A DNA stretch of 64,000 nt from Podarcis raffonei (Eukaryota > Chordata > Lepidosauria > Squamata > Lacertidae), in assembly GCF_027172205.1 (NCBI RefSeq), contig NC_070614.1:51710001-51774000 (forward strand), given 5' to 3'. Below are positions 24,101-32,830 of this stretch, one piece after another (the stretch's first letter is position 1; every line of letters begins with the position of its first letter). The translations under genes and the position numbers were made by a program. The notes beneath the pieces are model-generated. The model was not told the DNA's origin and made no database searches. It saw nothing but the letters and a program-made list of their open reading frames with translations.

Positions 24101-27100
24101 AATTTAGTATTTGCAACAGCAATAATATTCACAGTTCCTTACTGCACCGCTGCTGTGTTCGTAAGAACTCGAACTCCCAGCATGGCAGGACTTTGGAACT
24201 CCCTGCCCCTTGAAAGGCGCCTTCACGGTACCTTTGTCAGAGCCTATCAAGAACATTTTCATTTGCACAAACCTACCCAGATACTTGGGACGCAGATGGC
24301 GCTGTGGGTTAAACCACAGAGCCTAGGACTTGCCGATCAGAAGCTCAGCGGTTCGAATCCCCACGACGGGGTGAGCTCCTGTTGCTCAGTCCCTGCTCCT
24401 GCCAACCTAGCAGTTCGAAAGCATGCCAGTGCAAGTAGATAAATAGGTACCGCTCCGGCGGGAAGGTAAACGGCGTTTCCGTGCGCTGCTCTGGTTCGCC
24501 AGAAGCGGCTTAGTCATGCTGGCCACATGACCCGGAAGCTGTACGCCGGCTCCCTCGGCCAGTAAAGCAAGATGAGCGCCGCAACCCTAGAGTCGGCCAC
24601 GACTGGACCTAATGGTTAGGGGTCCCTTTACTTTTACCTTTACCCGGATACTTAGAAAGCTGATTTTTAGCCTTTTTCGCTTATTGGTTTTAATTCATTG
24701 AATGCTTTTACTTGATTGGGAGACAATGGAGCAATGTGCCTTTGGGGGTGAGGTCAAGTTGTTGGATGGTAACAGTGCCTTCTGTGGTTGTAGAGGTTAC
24801 AAAAGAAAAGGTAAAGGACCCCTGGACGGTTAAGTCCAGTCAAAGGCGACTCTGGGGTTGCGGCGCTCATCTCGCTTTCAGGCCGAGGGAGCCGGTGTTT
24901 GTCCACAGACAGCTTTCAGGGTTATGTGGCCAGCAGGACTAAACCGCTTCTGATGCAACAGGACACTGTGACAGAAACCAGAAAGCACGGAAACACTGTT
25001 TACCTTCCCGCCATGGCTGTACCTATTTATCTACTAGCACTGGCGTGCTTTCGAACTGCTAGGTTGGCAGGAGCAGGGACCGAGCAATGGGAGCTCACCC
25101 CGTTGCGGGGTTTCGAACCGCCGACCTTCTGTTCTGCTATAACCTTATAGCAATGATTTGTTATTTTTGCAAACCACTTTGAGGTTGCTGTTGTGTTTTC
25201 TTACAATCAAGTCCTATACAAGCCCACCCAGGTGTTTAGCGTTTTAGTCTGTTGCAACTTTTCGAAAGTCTTAAAAGATACTTCTGATGGATAGCATTAT
25301 CGCTTTATCCTTTTCCCAAAGAGCTTCGGGGCTATTTTTCCGCAGTCAAGCGGCGCCTATGTTTTACGAAATAAATAAATACAATAATAATAGCAGCCTT
25401 TGCTCAGCAGTCCTTACAGACAGCCCTACAAAGCGGACCAAATTTATAAACCCCTATGTCATCATTAAAGGGACGCGGGTGGTGCTGTGGGTTAAACCAC
25501 AGAGCCTAGGACTTGCCAATCAGAAGGTCGGCGCTTCGAATCCCCGCGATGGGGTGAGCTCCCGTTGCTCGGTCCCTGCTCCTGCCAACCTAGCAGTTCG
25601 AAAGCACGTCAAAGTGCAAGTAGATAAATAGGTACCACTCCAGCGGAAAGGTAAACGGTGTTTCTGTGCACTGCTCTGGTTCGCCAGAAGCGGCTTAGTC
25701 ATGCTGGCCACATGACCCGGAAGCTGTACGCCGGCTCCCTCGGCCAATAAAGCGAGATGAGCACCACAACCCCAGAGTCGGCCACGACTGGACCTAATGG
25801 TCAGGGGTCCCTTTACCTTTACCTTTATGTCATCATTAGGCTTTTGATTGCCACCTTTTCCCCCTTGGGGGAGCTCCTGGGCTTTTAATAGCAGAGCAAG
25901 AGGCAGGCATTCAACTGATACAGTGCACAGACAGGTTATGCTCTCTGCTCCCTGAAGGTTTTTATTTTTTTGTGGAGAGGGAAGAGGGAGTGACTGTTCC
26001 TGCGCCCAGAGAAATTACCATCCCAAAGCTTTATTTTGAGCGATATGCACCAGAACGGCACACGAGTTCTGGCTTATTCTGCTTTCCTCCATAGCGCATG
26101 GTTCCAGAGGAGGCAAATCTCACAATGGCCTACTTACTGCAGGGACGCGGCGAGTCCTGGGAGGTTCTTCCAGTATCCCTTCGCCTCTGCCTCCTCCTTT
26201 CCAGATGTGTGGGAGACCTCTCCGGAAGATTTCCAGGACTCTGAAACCAGACCAGAGAGGAATGGCGTTAACTTGGGTGTTTGGCTTAAAAAGAGTGCCG
26301 TTTTGCCTTCAACCATCCCGTCAGTTCCCACGGCTGTGTCCTTTTCGGCCTTTGGAAGCAAAGGGTGTGGCTGTGTTCAGGTGAGGAGCAAGTGGAAAGA
26401 GGGGAGTAGCAATGGGTGCCACCCACCAAAATGTCACCAAAATAGGGACCTCAAGGTCTGACATGACATCACCAGGTTTGCCTGGCTGCCTCCAGGGGGC
26501 AGGCGTCAATCTCCAGGTGTGTAGTGGTAATAATAATAATAATTATAATTATAATAAGCAGAGACATCACCTTGCCAACAAAGGTCCGTATAGTTAAAGC
26601 TATGCTTTTCCCAGTAGTGATGTATGGAAGTGAGAGCTGGACCATAAAGAAGGCTGATCGCCGAAGAATGGATGCTTTTGAATTCTGGTGCTGGAGGAGA
26701 CTCTTGAGAGTCCCACGGACTGCAAGAAGATCAAACCTCTTCATTCTGAAGGAAATCAGCCCTGAGTGCTCACTGGAAGGACAGATCCTGAAGCTGAGGC
26801 TCCAATACTTTGGCCACCTCATGAGAAGAGAAGACTCCCTGGGAAAGACCCTGATGTTGGGAAAGATGGAGGGCCCAAGGAGAAGGGGACGACGGAGGAC
26901 GAGATGGTGGGACAGTGTTCTCGAAGCTACCAGCATGAGTTTGACCAAACTGCGGGAGGCAGTGGAAGACAGGAGTGCCTGGCGTGCTCTGGTCCAGGGG
27001 GTCACGAAGAGTCGGACACAACTGAACGACTAAACAACAACAACATGCACGCATCTTGCAAGTTTCAGCCAGAAATGAAATTATACTACAGTCATACCTC

Positions 27101-30100
27101 ATTTTACGTCCTCTTCATGTTACGTTCTTTCAGGATACCTCCCGTGGCAACCCGGAAGACGTGCAAAATGACGTCACATGCATGCGCAGAAGTGGCGAAT
27201 CACAACCAGCACGTGCACAGACGCGCCGCTGTGGTTTGAGTTCTTTTTATGTTGCAAACGGGCCTCCAGAACGGATCCCGTTCGCAATCAGAGGTACCAC
27301 TGTACAGTGGTACCTCTGTTTACAAACTTAATCCATTCTGGAAGTCCGTTCTTAAACCGAAACCGTTCTTAAACTGAGGTGCGCTTTCCCTAACGAGGCC
27401 TCCAGCCGCCAGCGCCCTTCCATCGTTCGGCTTCCATTCTTAGACCAAGGTAAAGTTCAGAAACCGGGACACTACTTCTGGTTTTGCGGAGTTCGTAAAC
27501 CGAATAGTACGTAAACAGGGCTGCTCTTAAACCGAAGTACCACTGTACAGGCATTCTTGCCCTCCTTCCCAATTAACCTCCATCTCCTGGACTTGCCCTA
27601 TTGATCAGTTTTGGGTCCTGAAATTTCAGGGTCTGGGATGCTCTGTCCTGACTTGGCAATCTTATTGGCTTTTTTCAGCAGTCCATCCGTTCCCCCGCAC
27701 AAAAATAAAATAAAATACCCAGGCGAGAGAAGGCAAACCCTTTCTAATTTTAAAACAGGTCTTAAAAACTGGCTTTAAGAAACCGAACCATAGCCTTTGG
27801 GAGCTAATTAAATTTTGCAAAGTGGGTGTTGCCTTTCCCCCAGCTGGATTGTGTGTTTTCTTCTGTAGTATGCCAGTTTTTACAAAGACACTCTGCCGGG
27901 GGTCCTCTCCCAATTAACCTCCGTCTCCAAAGGCTGCCCCCCCCATGATATCACCAGGGGCAGTTTAGGGACCTGACATCGCAAGGTCTTGCGATGCTCC
28001 TGAACTGGCAACCCTACACCACACACACGACAAACTGCCCCAACTCGCCCCCACCACAAAAGTGCCAACATTACTGCTTCCACATCGGCAGTGACTGTGG
28101 ATGTGTAACCTATTGTTTTTTTAAGAAAGGGTTTTCCCGCAGCAAGAGGAAATCCGGATGATGGTAAATAAAAAGCACAGGCTGGCATCTTGAGAGCAAC
28201 AAAGGCAAAACGAAAGAAAAACTCTGTGCATGAGCAGCGCTGATCCTACAATAAGCCTCTGTCTGTCTGCGTCCTTTCTTTCTTCCGTCCCCACAGCAAC
28301 AAAACAAGGCTTTGAAAAGCACATTTTAAAAAGCGGCCGCCATGTTTCGAAGAGCAAAAAAGAGGACACATTTGCCAACTTCTGCTTTTAACTATGGATC
28401 GCTACGACTGCGCTCGTCGTGAAAAAGAGGACATTTGGCAATCCTAAGTCTGCAGACTCGCTTGAGAGAAGGGTTGCCAGCTTCCTGCCTCGCTTCACCG
28501 GCTATGCTCCTGTGCTTTTAGCAGCACAGTTCTCTGACGTGCAAAGGAAAATGGCTTGTGCAATTTTCCCAGGCGTGAAGATGATGGAAAGGCAGGTGAA
28601 TCGGCTTAATTTCTGCGTGTTGGGGTTTGGATAAGAGCGCAGCAGCAGGACCAGTTGGGGGAAGTTGGCAACCTGCTTTAGAGGAGGCACACCTAAGAGC
28701 AGTTTCCTGGTCTCAGGATGGAGGGGGGGGGCAATCGGGGACTTGTAGCCTTCAGGTTACGGGAACACCTGCTTCCGTCTTCACACAGATAATGTGTTGT
28801 GTGTGTGTGTGTGTTTATTCCCCCTTTTTCCAGCGAACTAGGGAACAGGAAGTTCAAAAGGGAAGGAGGTAAGATGCGATAAGGGATTGGGTGAGGAGAC
28901 AGGCCTACCCCATCTGTACTTTCTGCAACAATATGCAAACTCTCTGAAATTTGGGCCTCTCCAAATTTTGCAGTTCTCCAGCCCAAGGGACTCTTTGCAA
29001 AAATGCATCTGCTGGGGTAAAGGGTGCGTAAAAACAGGTATAATTTGGTGAGAATCACAAGCAAAAAATGCATGGAAGAATATCGGGAGAAATTTACACC
29101 CCTTTGTCCGGACTTCTCTTGGCACTTGAGGTGTATATTTTTACGACCCACCTTATTTTTGCGATTATTTAAACTGTTTCTAATGTTGTGAGCCGCCCTG
29201 GGACCTTAAGGTGAAGGGGAGCTACTTAATAATAAGAATAAATTATAGGAATAACGATAATAATAACAACAGCATAGTTGTAATTCTTGATGAATCTCCA
29301 CGAGGACTAAAATAAATAAGTTGCAGACGGATGTGGGAATGGAACTTAAGACTTGAAACGTGAAAAACTGAGAGAAACAGAATGGGTAAAATTCCTCATC
29401 TCTGTCTCCCAGAGCAGAATCTAGTGGGGGAGTGGGGAGGTGACTGGAAGACCGGACTCCTGGGTCCTCTCCGCAATATGCAGTCAGTGTCAGTCACGGA
29501 GGCCAAGCCCCAAACCCAATCCTGAAATATGTGACAGAACAACAACAGTGCCCTTGAGCATGTGCAGAGTGCATTCTCCTCACCCACGCACACATGTTAG
29601 GAGACAGGCCACCTACAGCTTGTGAGGAAAGCAGCTTGGAAGAAAGAACTGAAAACCTCACTCTGCACATGCTCAGAGGGATCTTTCCCTCTTTTATTAA
29701 CTTCTGACGTTAAGAGCTGTTCTTATAATTGACATATTCCTCGATGATTATTCTATCTTCTCTCTTCATTTCCCCAGAATCAGGCATGTCCAAAGTCCGT
29801 TTCGGGGGCTTAAATCGAGCCATTGCAGCAGTTTGTTTCCTGGGTTAAAATCCTAAAAAAACTTAAACAACTTTGGGGCAAAATCCTAAAAAAACCTCAA
29901 GAACAGCTTCAATCCTTTAAAAAGCTTAACAACTTTGGTTGGCCCTCACGGCCCTTCAGTTCATCAAATTTGGCCCTCTTTGAATAAAGTTTGGATTTTT
30001 TGAAATTGCGCAGTTTCTGGGAATCTCTGCCATCTTTCCTGCCCAGACTGGATTTGCGCCCGGTTGGGATTTGAGGAAAACCCCACCAGAATGAAATGTA

Positions 30101-31368
30101 AGCTTTTGCTGGGAAAGAGAAAGAAATTTGGTTTGCGGGGGCGGGGGGAGGGAACAGGAGGGAAAGGAATGTTTTGGGGAAGGTTTTTAAAACCCCAATT
30201 CAATATATCCATGCCATTTTGGGAACTCTGAAGTTCCCAAAATCGCACAAGGCCATTGTAACACAGAGCTTTTCCATTCTCTCTTTTATTATATCAAAAT
30301 GTTATTAAATTTAAAACACTCATTTTAACATCCTGATAATATCAGCGACTTCCCTTCTTCTCTTTCCGTGGTTCGTTTTGCATATCATAAACCCCTGCAT
30401 ATTTTACAAAAACTAAACCATTCAGTATTCCATTATTACAGCCACCTAAACTTAATTACACTGTTGGATTTATCTTAATACTGCCAACATTTTCCGGTGT
30501 ACACAATTTCCCCCCATATACTCAATAAACATTTCCCAAGCTTTTTCAATCTCCTTCCTCCTGCTGTCAAGCAGGAATCCCTCTTGCCCTCATCCTGTTA
30601 AGATGCTCTGCCTTAACCGATTCTGGCAGAAATCACCGAATTGTAGAGTTGGAAGGGGACCCCTGGCGGTCATCTAGTCCAACCCCCTGCCAGGCAGGAA
30701 TATGGAGGAATCGAACCCACAACCTTGGCAACACGCTCGATACAACAGAGCTCTCCAGAATTCAAATATCACATCGCTTCTGACCTTCCGTGGGCCTCGC
30801 CTCTCGCCCAGACATTTAGGTCAGAAACGAAACCGTGGTGTGGGGAAGGCACTCTGCCCATGCTCAGAAGAACTCTTTGCTCCTTGGCGGTTTCCCAGGC
30901 ACTGAGAAGTTTGCTCCTCAAGCTGAAAATATGAACAGATCCCGGGGAGAGCTCGCACAGGACAGGTTGTGGGTTCGAATCTCACATTGGGCAAAAAGAT
31001 CCCTGCATTGATAAGGGGTTGGACTAGATGACTGCTAGGGTCCCTTCCATCAGAGTCCATTTCCCCTCGTGGCAGTACCCACCCACCACCTCCCTTCTTG
31101 CTGTGCCCCTTTCAGGCTCCCCCCTGCGCCCGTCTCGACTCCCGCTTACCTGGCATGGCCTGGGGGCGTCCTGGCCCCCCACTGTCCTGTGAATGGCGGA
31201 TCGCACCTCCCCTCGCAGCTGTGACAGCTCTCCGCGCAGAGTTTCCAGGCGCCATTGGGTGCAGATCAAAGTGAGCAGGCAGGCCAGGAAGCCCACCCCC
31301 AGGAAACACCCAGCCAGCCAGGCAGAGAGCTGTTCAGAGCACCCTCGCTGTGACCTTGTCTTTGCCAT
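11812..31368 (-). CDS. TNFSF13: TNFSF13 (APRIL), complete six-exon coding region
   Basis: APRIL is a TNF-family ligand that binds TACI and BCMA and heparan sulfate to support B and plasma cells. The coding exons on the minus strand are 31150-31368, 26138-26240, 21031-21078, 18145-18263, 14503-14644 and 11812-11921. Together they make 741 nt, or 246 residues (human has 250). Junction phases are 0,1,1,0,1 and all close. Residues 1-16 are cytoplasmic, 17-36 form the membrane anchor, and 41-55 have Leu heptads. R90-Q-R-R93 is a furin-type site, and the TNF homology domain runs from about 109 to 246. Hallmarks are [37 protein letters not shown] and [11 protein letters not shown]192 and C207 match the human disulfide pair. 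The NAT sequon of human strand A is absent, but N229-A-S is a new sequon. An in-frame ATG at 31416 would add 16 residues. Confidence 0.96.
12090..12775 (-). mobile_element. L2-like LINE 3' part with ATA tail
   Basis: The minus strand encodes [20 protein letters not shown] and [13 protein letters not shown], the L2-clade C-terminal region. It ends in an AAT/ATG microsatellite (12107-12197). It lies in TNFSF13 intron 5. Confidence 0.85.
12768..12989. repeat. Local duplication, copy 1 (intron of TNFSF13)
   Basis: Matches 14231-14448 with shared GTCTGGCCTTTGACAGCT and GCCGAGGTTCAACAGGTGAA. It ends where the LTR at 12990 starts. Confidence 0.75.
12990..14230 (+). mobile_element. LTR fossil, family B, containing a family C LTR
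   Basis: It starts TGTTATAAGAACTC and ends CCCTATAACA. GTCTATATAAG is a TATA box. The 3' portion resumes after the inner LTR (13427-14057). It lies between two copies of a local duplication. Confidence 0.82.
13427..14057 (+). mobile_element. Solo LTR fossil, family C, nested in family B
   Basis: TGATACGGAAGGGGGG to ACCGTAACA, with GGGG on both sides. GCAATAAACTTGG is the polyadenylation region. Closely similar to 35396-36026, so a young pair. Confidence 0.87.
14231..14448. repeat. Local duplication, copy 2, next to TNFSF13 exon 5
   Basis: Second copy of 12768-12989, starting right after the LTR end and ending about 55 bases from the exon 5 donor. Confidence 0.75.
14503..14644 (-). CDS. TNFSF13: TNFSF13 exon 5 (TNF homology domain)
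   Basis: The exon is 142 nt, with acceptor CCCCCTAG and donor GAG|GTGAGA. It encodes [16 protein letters not shown], then [20 protein letters not shown]. This is the best-conserved APRIL segment (human [33 protein letters not shown]). Phase 1 out. Confidence 0.97.
14840..15153 (+). mobile_element. L1-like 3' fragment with target duplication
   Basis: It ends GGAAAATCAATAAAATGATT plus an A-rich tail. TCTTCCCAACACAC at 14826-14839 and TCTTCCCAACACAT at 15154-15167 flank it. Confidence 0.65.
15195..15365 (-). mobile_element. LINE reverse transcriptase fragment, non-CR1
   Basis: The minus strand encodes [18 protein letters not shown] and [11 protein letters not shown], reverse transcriptase block 3 of a LINE distinct from CR1, BovB and L1 here. 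It is a short, dead fragment, perhaps from the same family as 39836-40020. Confidence 0.6.
15370..16900 (+). mobile_element. CR1 LINE, 5'-truncated, RT frame of 435 codons
   Basis: Open frame 15424-16731 encodes the CR1 reverse transcriptase C-terminal two thirds. It has [44 protein letters not shown] and the catalytic FADDTK. The 3' UTR ends in the CR1-type ATTCTATGATTCTAT repeat at 16884-16900. The long uninterrupted frame suggests a recent insertion. It lies in TNFSF13 intron 4 (lower strand). Confidence 0.93.
17030..17240. mobile_element. Old hAT-type element
   Basis: CAGTGCTTTCCAAATCTGTG on the left and AAAGTTTGGAAAGCTCTGG on the right are imperfect inverted ends of a vertebrate hAT non-autonomous family. 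Confidence 0.5.
17241..17708 (+). mobile_element. BovB-like LINE 3' fragment
   Basis: Starts ACAAAGGTCCGTATAGTTAA, includes the [12 protein letters not shown] region and ends GACACGACTAAACGACTAAG. Confidence 0.88.
17815..17985 (+). mobile_element. tRNA-headed SINE with CR1-type tail
   Basis: TAGCTCAGTCCTTAGAGTTT and GTGGGTTTGAATCCCACATT resemble tRNA A and B boxes. The right part GGGGGTTGGACTGGATGACC to GATTCTATGA is the CR1 3' end. A partial copy is at 30960-31050. Confidence 0.7.
18145..18263 (-). CDS. TNFSF13: TNFSF13 exon 4 (TNF homology domain)
   Basis: The exon is 119 nt with acceptor ATTTTAG and donor CAG|GTAAGA. It encodes [20 protein letters not shown], then [19 protein letters not shown]. 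It aligns with human DSDVTEVMWQPALRRGRGLQ and GVYLLYSQ. Phase 0 out. Confidence 0.96.
18264..18712 (-). other. TNFSF13 intron 3, unique part
   Basis: No repeat or exon recognised between exon 4 and the LTR at 18713. Confidence 0.4.
18713..18961 (+). mobile_element. Solo LTR fossil, family A
   Basis: TGTTATGTACTGAAG to CCTAACA, duplication CAGAA at 18708-18712 and 18962-18966. A U3 block of about 47 bp beginning ATGCAAATGAAGGATCG is present twice in tandem (18766-18856). ATGCAAAT is an octamer motif. Confidence 0.92.
19247..19345. mobile_element. MITE fragment, ACCGTATTTTTCGC family
   Basis: Shares ACCGTATTTTTCGCTCCATA and AAAGTAAGGGGAAATGTCTG with 32831-33200 and 50742-50910. Only the left end is evident. 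Confidence 0.65.
19516..19590. repeat. CTATTAC heptamer microsatellite
   Basis: About ten tandem heptamers, drifting to CTATTAT at the right. Confidence 0.92.
19740..20261 (+). other. Unidentified coding-like fragment with coiled-coil potential
   Basis: Plus-strand open stretches include [20 protein letters not shown] then [16 protein letters not shown], a heptad pattern typical of coiled coils, followed by Lys/Arg-rich [10 protein letters not shown] do not recognise the family. It could be an old transposable element gene or a retrocopy. A family B LTR is inserted at its right end. Confidence 0.35.
20262..20935 (+). mobile_element. Solo LTR fossil, family B
   Basis: TGTGATAAGAATTTT to GTTTACAACA with the 4-bp duplication ATAC (20258-20261, 20936-20939). 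GTCTATATAAGG and TTTAATAAAGATCAAGC are TATA and polyadenylation signals. Confidence 0.9.
21031..21078 (-). CDS. TNFSF13: TNFSF13 exon 3 (first TNF-domain strand)
   Basis: This 48-nt exon has acceptor CTGCCAG and donor GTGAGT, and is phase 1 in and out. It encodes [15 protein letters not shown], aligning with human KQHSVLHLVPINATSK, which is also a tiny exon. An AAT microsatellite (21087-21137) starts only about 9 bases upstream of its acceptor (lower strand), and an LTR fossil ends at 20935, about 100 bases past its donor. Confidence 0.93.
21087..21137. repeat. AAT microsatellite
   Basis: About 17 tandem AAT units at the end of an L2 copy, about 9 bases from the acceptor of TNFSF13 exon 3. 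Confidence 0.95.
21140..21464 (-). mobile_element. L2-like LINE 3' part, interrupted by a SINE
   Basis: GCCATTCCGGGCAGCTTCCA and GCCACCACCGAGAAGGCCCA match other L2 copies. The sequence resumes after the SINE at 21795. Confidence 0.8.
21465..21794 (-). mobile_element. Sauria SINE
   Basis: Flanked by GCTCTTTCAGGTA at 21452-21464 and 21795-21807, inside an L2 element. Confidence 0.92.
22012..22413 (-). mobile_element. L1 3' UTR fragment
   Basis: A-rich tail on the minus strand. An 18-bp duplication AACAGAGCGCTTGATTTC lies at 21994-22011 and 22414-22431. Confidence 0.85.
22577..22668. mobile_element. Short palindromic MITE (CATAGCTGTCAAC ends)
   Basis: Inverted CATAGCTGTCAAC(G/T)TTTCCCTTTT at both ends, 92 bp in all. 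The superfamily is not determined. Confidence 0.75.
22925..23954 (+). mobile_element. LTR fossil, family B, containing an L2 insertion
   Basis: Starts TATTACAAGAATTTTAAAG and ends CTTTATAACA. GTCTATATAAGG and TGAATAAAGATCAAGC are present. An L2 3' end (about 23000-23352) interrupts it near the left. Confidence 0.85.
23000..23352 (+). mobile_element. L2-like LINE 3' end
   Basis: GGTGGAACGCTCTGTCTCAT, CGCAGGGCCTGTAAGACAGA and GGGCGGGGTATAAATAAT(AAT)n. Nested in an LTR. Confidence 0.82.
24190..24710 (+). mobile_element. L2-like 3' end split by a Sauria SINE
   Basis: TGGAACTCCCTGCCCCTTGA to AACCTACCCAGATACTT, then resumes at 24654 with AGAAAGCTGATTTTTAGCC. Confidence 0.65.
24287..24641 (+). mobile_element. 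Sauria SINE
   Basis: Flanked by ACCCAGATACTT (24275-24286) and ACCCGGATACTT (24642-24653). Confidence 0.92.
24806..25133 (-). mobile_element. Sauria-like SINE, older diverged copy
   Basis: Minus orientation with extra internal sequence (TTTGTCCACAGACAGC, ACACTGTGACAGAAACC) relative to the other copies. The head is incomplete. Confidence 0.8.
25468..25825 (+). mobile_element. Sauria SINE
   Basis: Flanked by TATGTCATCATTA at 25455-25467 and 25826-25838. Confidence 0.93.
26138..26240 (-). CDS. TNFSF13: TNFSF13 exon 2 (stalk with furin-type site)
   Basis: The exon is 103 nt, phase 0 in and phase 1 out, with acceptor TTTCAG and a perfect GTAAGT donor. It encodes 34 residues including [10 protein letters not shown], the expected position of the APRIL furin site (human RSRKRR). 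Its single trailing base joins exon 3 to make an Arg codon, which supports the assignment. The sequence is otherwise poorly conserved. Confidence 0.8.
26557..27045 (+). mobile_element. BovB-like LINE 3' fragment
   Basis: GCAGAGACATCACCTTGCCA to CTAAACAACAACAAC, with an open frame of about 165 codons covering the LINE C-terminal region. An AAT repeat precedes it. In TNFSF13 intron 1. Confidence 0.9.
27089..27302. mobile_element. Tigger-like MITE
   Basis: Left end CAGTCATACCTCATTTTACG, close to the Tigger terminus; right end CAGAGGTACCACTG. Confidence 0.82.
27305..27545. mobile_element. Tigger-like MITE abutting the previous one
   Basis: CAGTGGTACCTCTGTTTAC to AAACCGAAGTACCACTG. Only one TA (27303-27304) separates it from its neighbour. 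Confidence 0.85.
27546..29110 (-). other. TNFSF13 intron 1, weak repeats
   Basis: No exon seen. Diverged copies of an unclassified repeat (AATTAACCTCC(A/G)TCTCC, GACCTGACATCGCAAGGTC) occur at 27565-27650 and 27905-28010, with a relative at 26420-26520. A GT run is at 28797-28815. Confidence 0.4.
29110..29260 (+). mobile_element. L2-like LINE 3' end
   Basis: GTGAGCCGCCCTGGGACCTT and an AATAATAAGAATAAAT tail. Confidence 0.6.
29781..29997. mobile_element. hAT-type MITE (CAGGCATGTCCAAAGTC ends)
   Basis: Left CAGGCATGTCCAAAGTCCG; the right end CCCTCTTTGAATAAAGTTTG is its inverted counterpart. Same family as 40225-40412 in the other orientation. Confidence 0.7.
30260..30560 (-). mobile_element. 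Probable L1 3' UTR remnant
   Basis: A/T-rich, with CAATAAACATTTCCCAAGCT resembling the L1 stretch at 2300. Diverged, so only tentative. Confidence 0.4.
30636..30730 (-). mobile_element. CR1 3' end
   Basis: TAGAGTTGGAAGGGGACCCC and CATCTAGTCCAACCCCCTGC are the inverted CR1 terminus. Confidence 0.75.
30960..31050 (+). mobile_element. tRNA/CR1 SINE fragment
   Basis: GGTTGTGGGTTCGAATCTCA followed by GGGGTTGGACTAGATGAC. Partner of 17815-17985. Confidence 0.65.
31150..31368 (-). CDS. TNFSF13: TNFSF13 exon 1 (cytoplasmic tail, membrane anchor)
   Basis: There are 73 codons from ATG at 31366-31368 to a CAG|GTAAGC donor at 31150/31149, ending in phase 0. MAKTRSQRG is followed by the anchor [20 protein letters not shown] and the stalk [18 protein letters not shown]. 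This matches the layout of human APRIL (QTELQSLRREVSRLQG). Confidence 0.93.
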
Positions 31369-32516
31369 ATGGGGGGGGGGGCTGGAAATACAGCCAGACC
31401 GTCCCTGCTCTCCCAAAATGGCCTGGCAGGTCCAAAATTGGTGACCCCCTTGACTTCAGGCACCCCAGAGCCGCAGGATTTCTGCGCCCAGATTCTCAGG
31501 GGCAGAACCTAGGAAATCTGCACCCTCTACTGCTCCTTTCCTTGGAGAACCTGGACTGGCCTTTGGGGAAAAAACACACAAAAACCACCCCTCCTCTTAA
31601 GGAGACCCTTTTTGCTTGCCAGGGTCCCCTGGGCACGAAAACATCCCCATTGCATGCCCTCCAAACGCACTATACCCCCCTGGTCTGCCCTAGGTTCTTC
31701 GTCCCCAAAGGACACCTGCTGCCAGTTCAGCTGAAACTCAGCCTCTGCCCGTCTGATACCCGAATTCTGGGCACCCTCAAAAGCCAGCCCTCCCTGTGCC
31801 CGGCGTCCACTGGGTACTTGAGGCGACGGGGTGCCAATCCTCCACACCCAGTCTCCCTACCTCCGGCAGTGCTGGCATGCATCTGGCTTTGGCCGTCTCT
31901 GCCTCTTGTTCCGCCGGGCGGGATCTGAACCCGTGCCAAGAACAGCCGAGAGGGTTGTGCAAGATTTTGAGGAAGCAGGCTCACAGACTGCTGCCTTCGG
32001 TGCCCAGCGTGGAGAGAGGCCAAGAGGCAGCTTTCTCTGAGTTGTCCGGCACCCAGATCTCAGAGTAGGGTAGCGTGTTGGCACTGCTTGGCACCTTCCC
32101 ATGCCAGTTTCTCAAGGGGACTCCTTTTCTTTGCAAGGAGCCTCACGGCAAACCTCCAAGGTAGGCCACATTGGCACCATGCCTTTAAAGCGCTGTGGTG
32201 CCACCTGAAGCCGTCACGGCTAGTTCTGGGAACTGTAGTTTCCTGAAGTTAGAGGGTGAAGGGACAGGATACCCAAATCCTGTCTGTGAAATCACCCCAG
32301 GCTTCAATAATCACACCAGGCCTCAAAACTGTCCGGAATTCCTTTTGTCTTCTAAAAATCCAAAACAGCTTTTCTCTGCTCTATCACAAGATGCTGTGCG
32401 TAGGCAAAATGTTACTTTTAAAGGCTAATGAATAGCCTCTGTCAATGCCAAGAATACTCAGGCCTGAGAAACGAATCTTATCTCATTCTAGTTGCAACAT
32501 CTTTGGACATGCTGAA
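31369..32516 (-). promoter_or_regulatory. TNFSF13: Probable TNFSF13 promoter and 5' flank
   Basis: Largely non-repeat sequence directly upstream of the TNFSF13 start. No TATA box is clear. The open frames in it on both strands lack recognised similarity. The start site is unknown. Confidence 0.35.
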
Positions 32517-32524
32517 CCGCTTTC

Positions 32525-32692
32525 CAGTGGCGTGGCGTGGGTTGTCCGCACCCGGGGCAAGGCAAGTAATTTGTGCCCCCTAACCCGTGGATTTGCGCCC
32601 CCTAACCCATGGATTTGCGCCCCCTAGCCCTAACCCCAGATGTTGCGCCCGGTGCGGCCGGCCCCCCCTGCACCCCCCACGCTACGCCACTG
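32525..32692. mobile_element. hAT-type MITE (CAGTGGCGTGGCG ends)
   Basis: CAGTGGCGTGGCGTGGG and CCCACGCTACGCCACTG are inverted, with 8-bp duplications CCGCTTTC and CTGCTTTC. The interior has GTGGATTTGCGCCCCCTA repeated. Confidence 0.85.
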
Positions 32693-32830
32693 CTGCTTTC
32701 ATTCCCCCTTCCTGGGAAGGGCGCCAAGAGTCCAAGAGTCCCAAGACAGGAGCTTTCTGTTCATGCTCAGAGGAACTCGAGGCAGGACTCTGGAAGAAGG
32801 AGGAGAAAGGGGGAGGGAACTGGAAGCGTA

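Noticed and set aside
2728-25825. tRNA-like A and B boxes in many places
   Set aside because: They are heads of Sauria SINEs and one tRNA/CR1 SINE; none folds into an intact tRNA gene.
27546-31149. Additional TNFSF13 exons in intron 1
   Set aside because: The six exons already give a closed frame of the usual length; nothing else there matches APRIL.
31350-32068. Plus- and minus-strand open frames of 90-192 codons near the TNFSF13 start
   Set aside because: No similarity, overlapping frames, and position fit promoter DNA rather than another gene.
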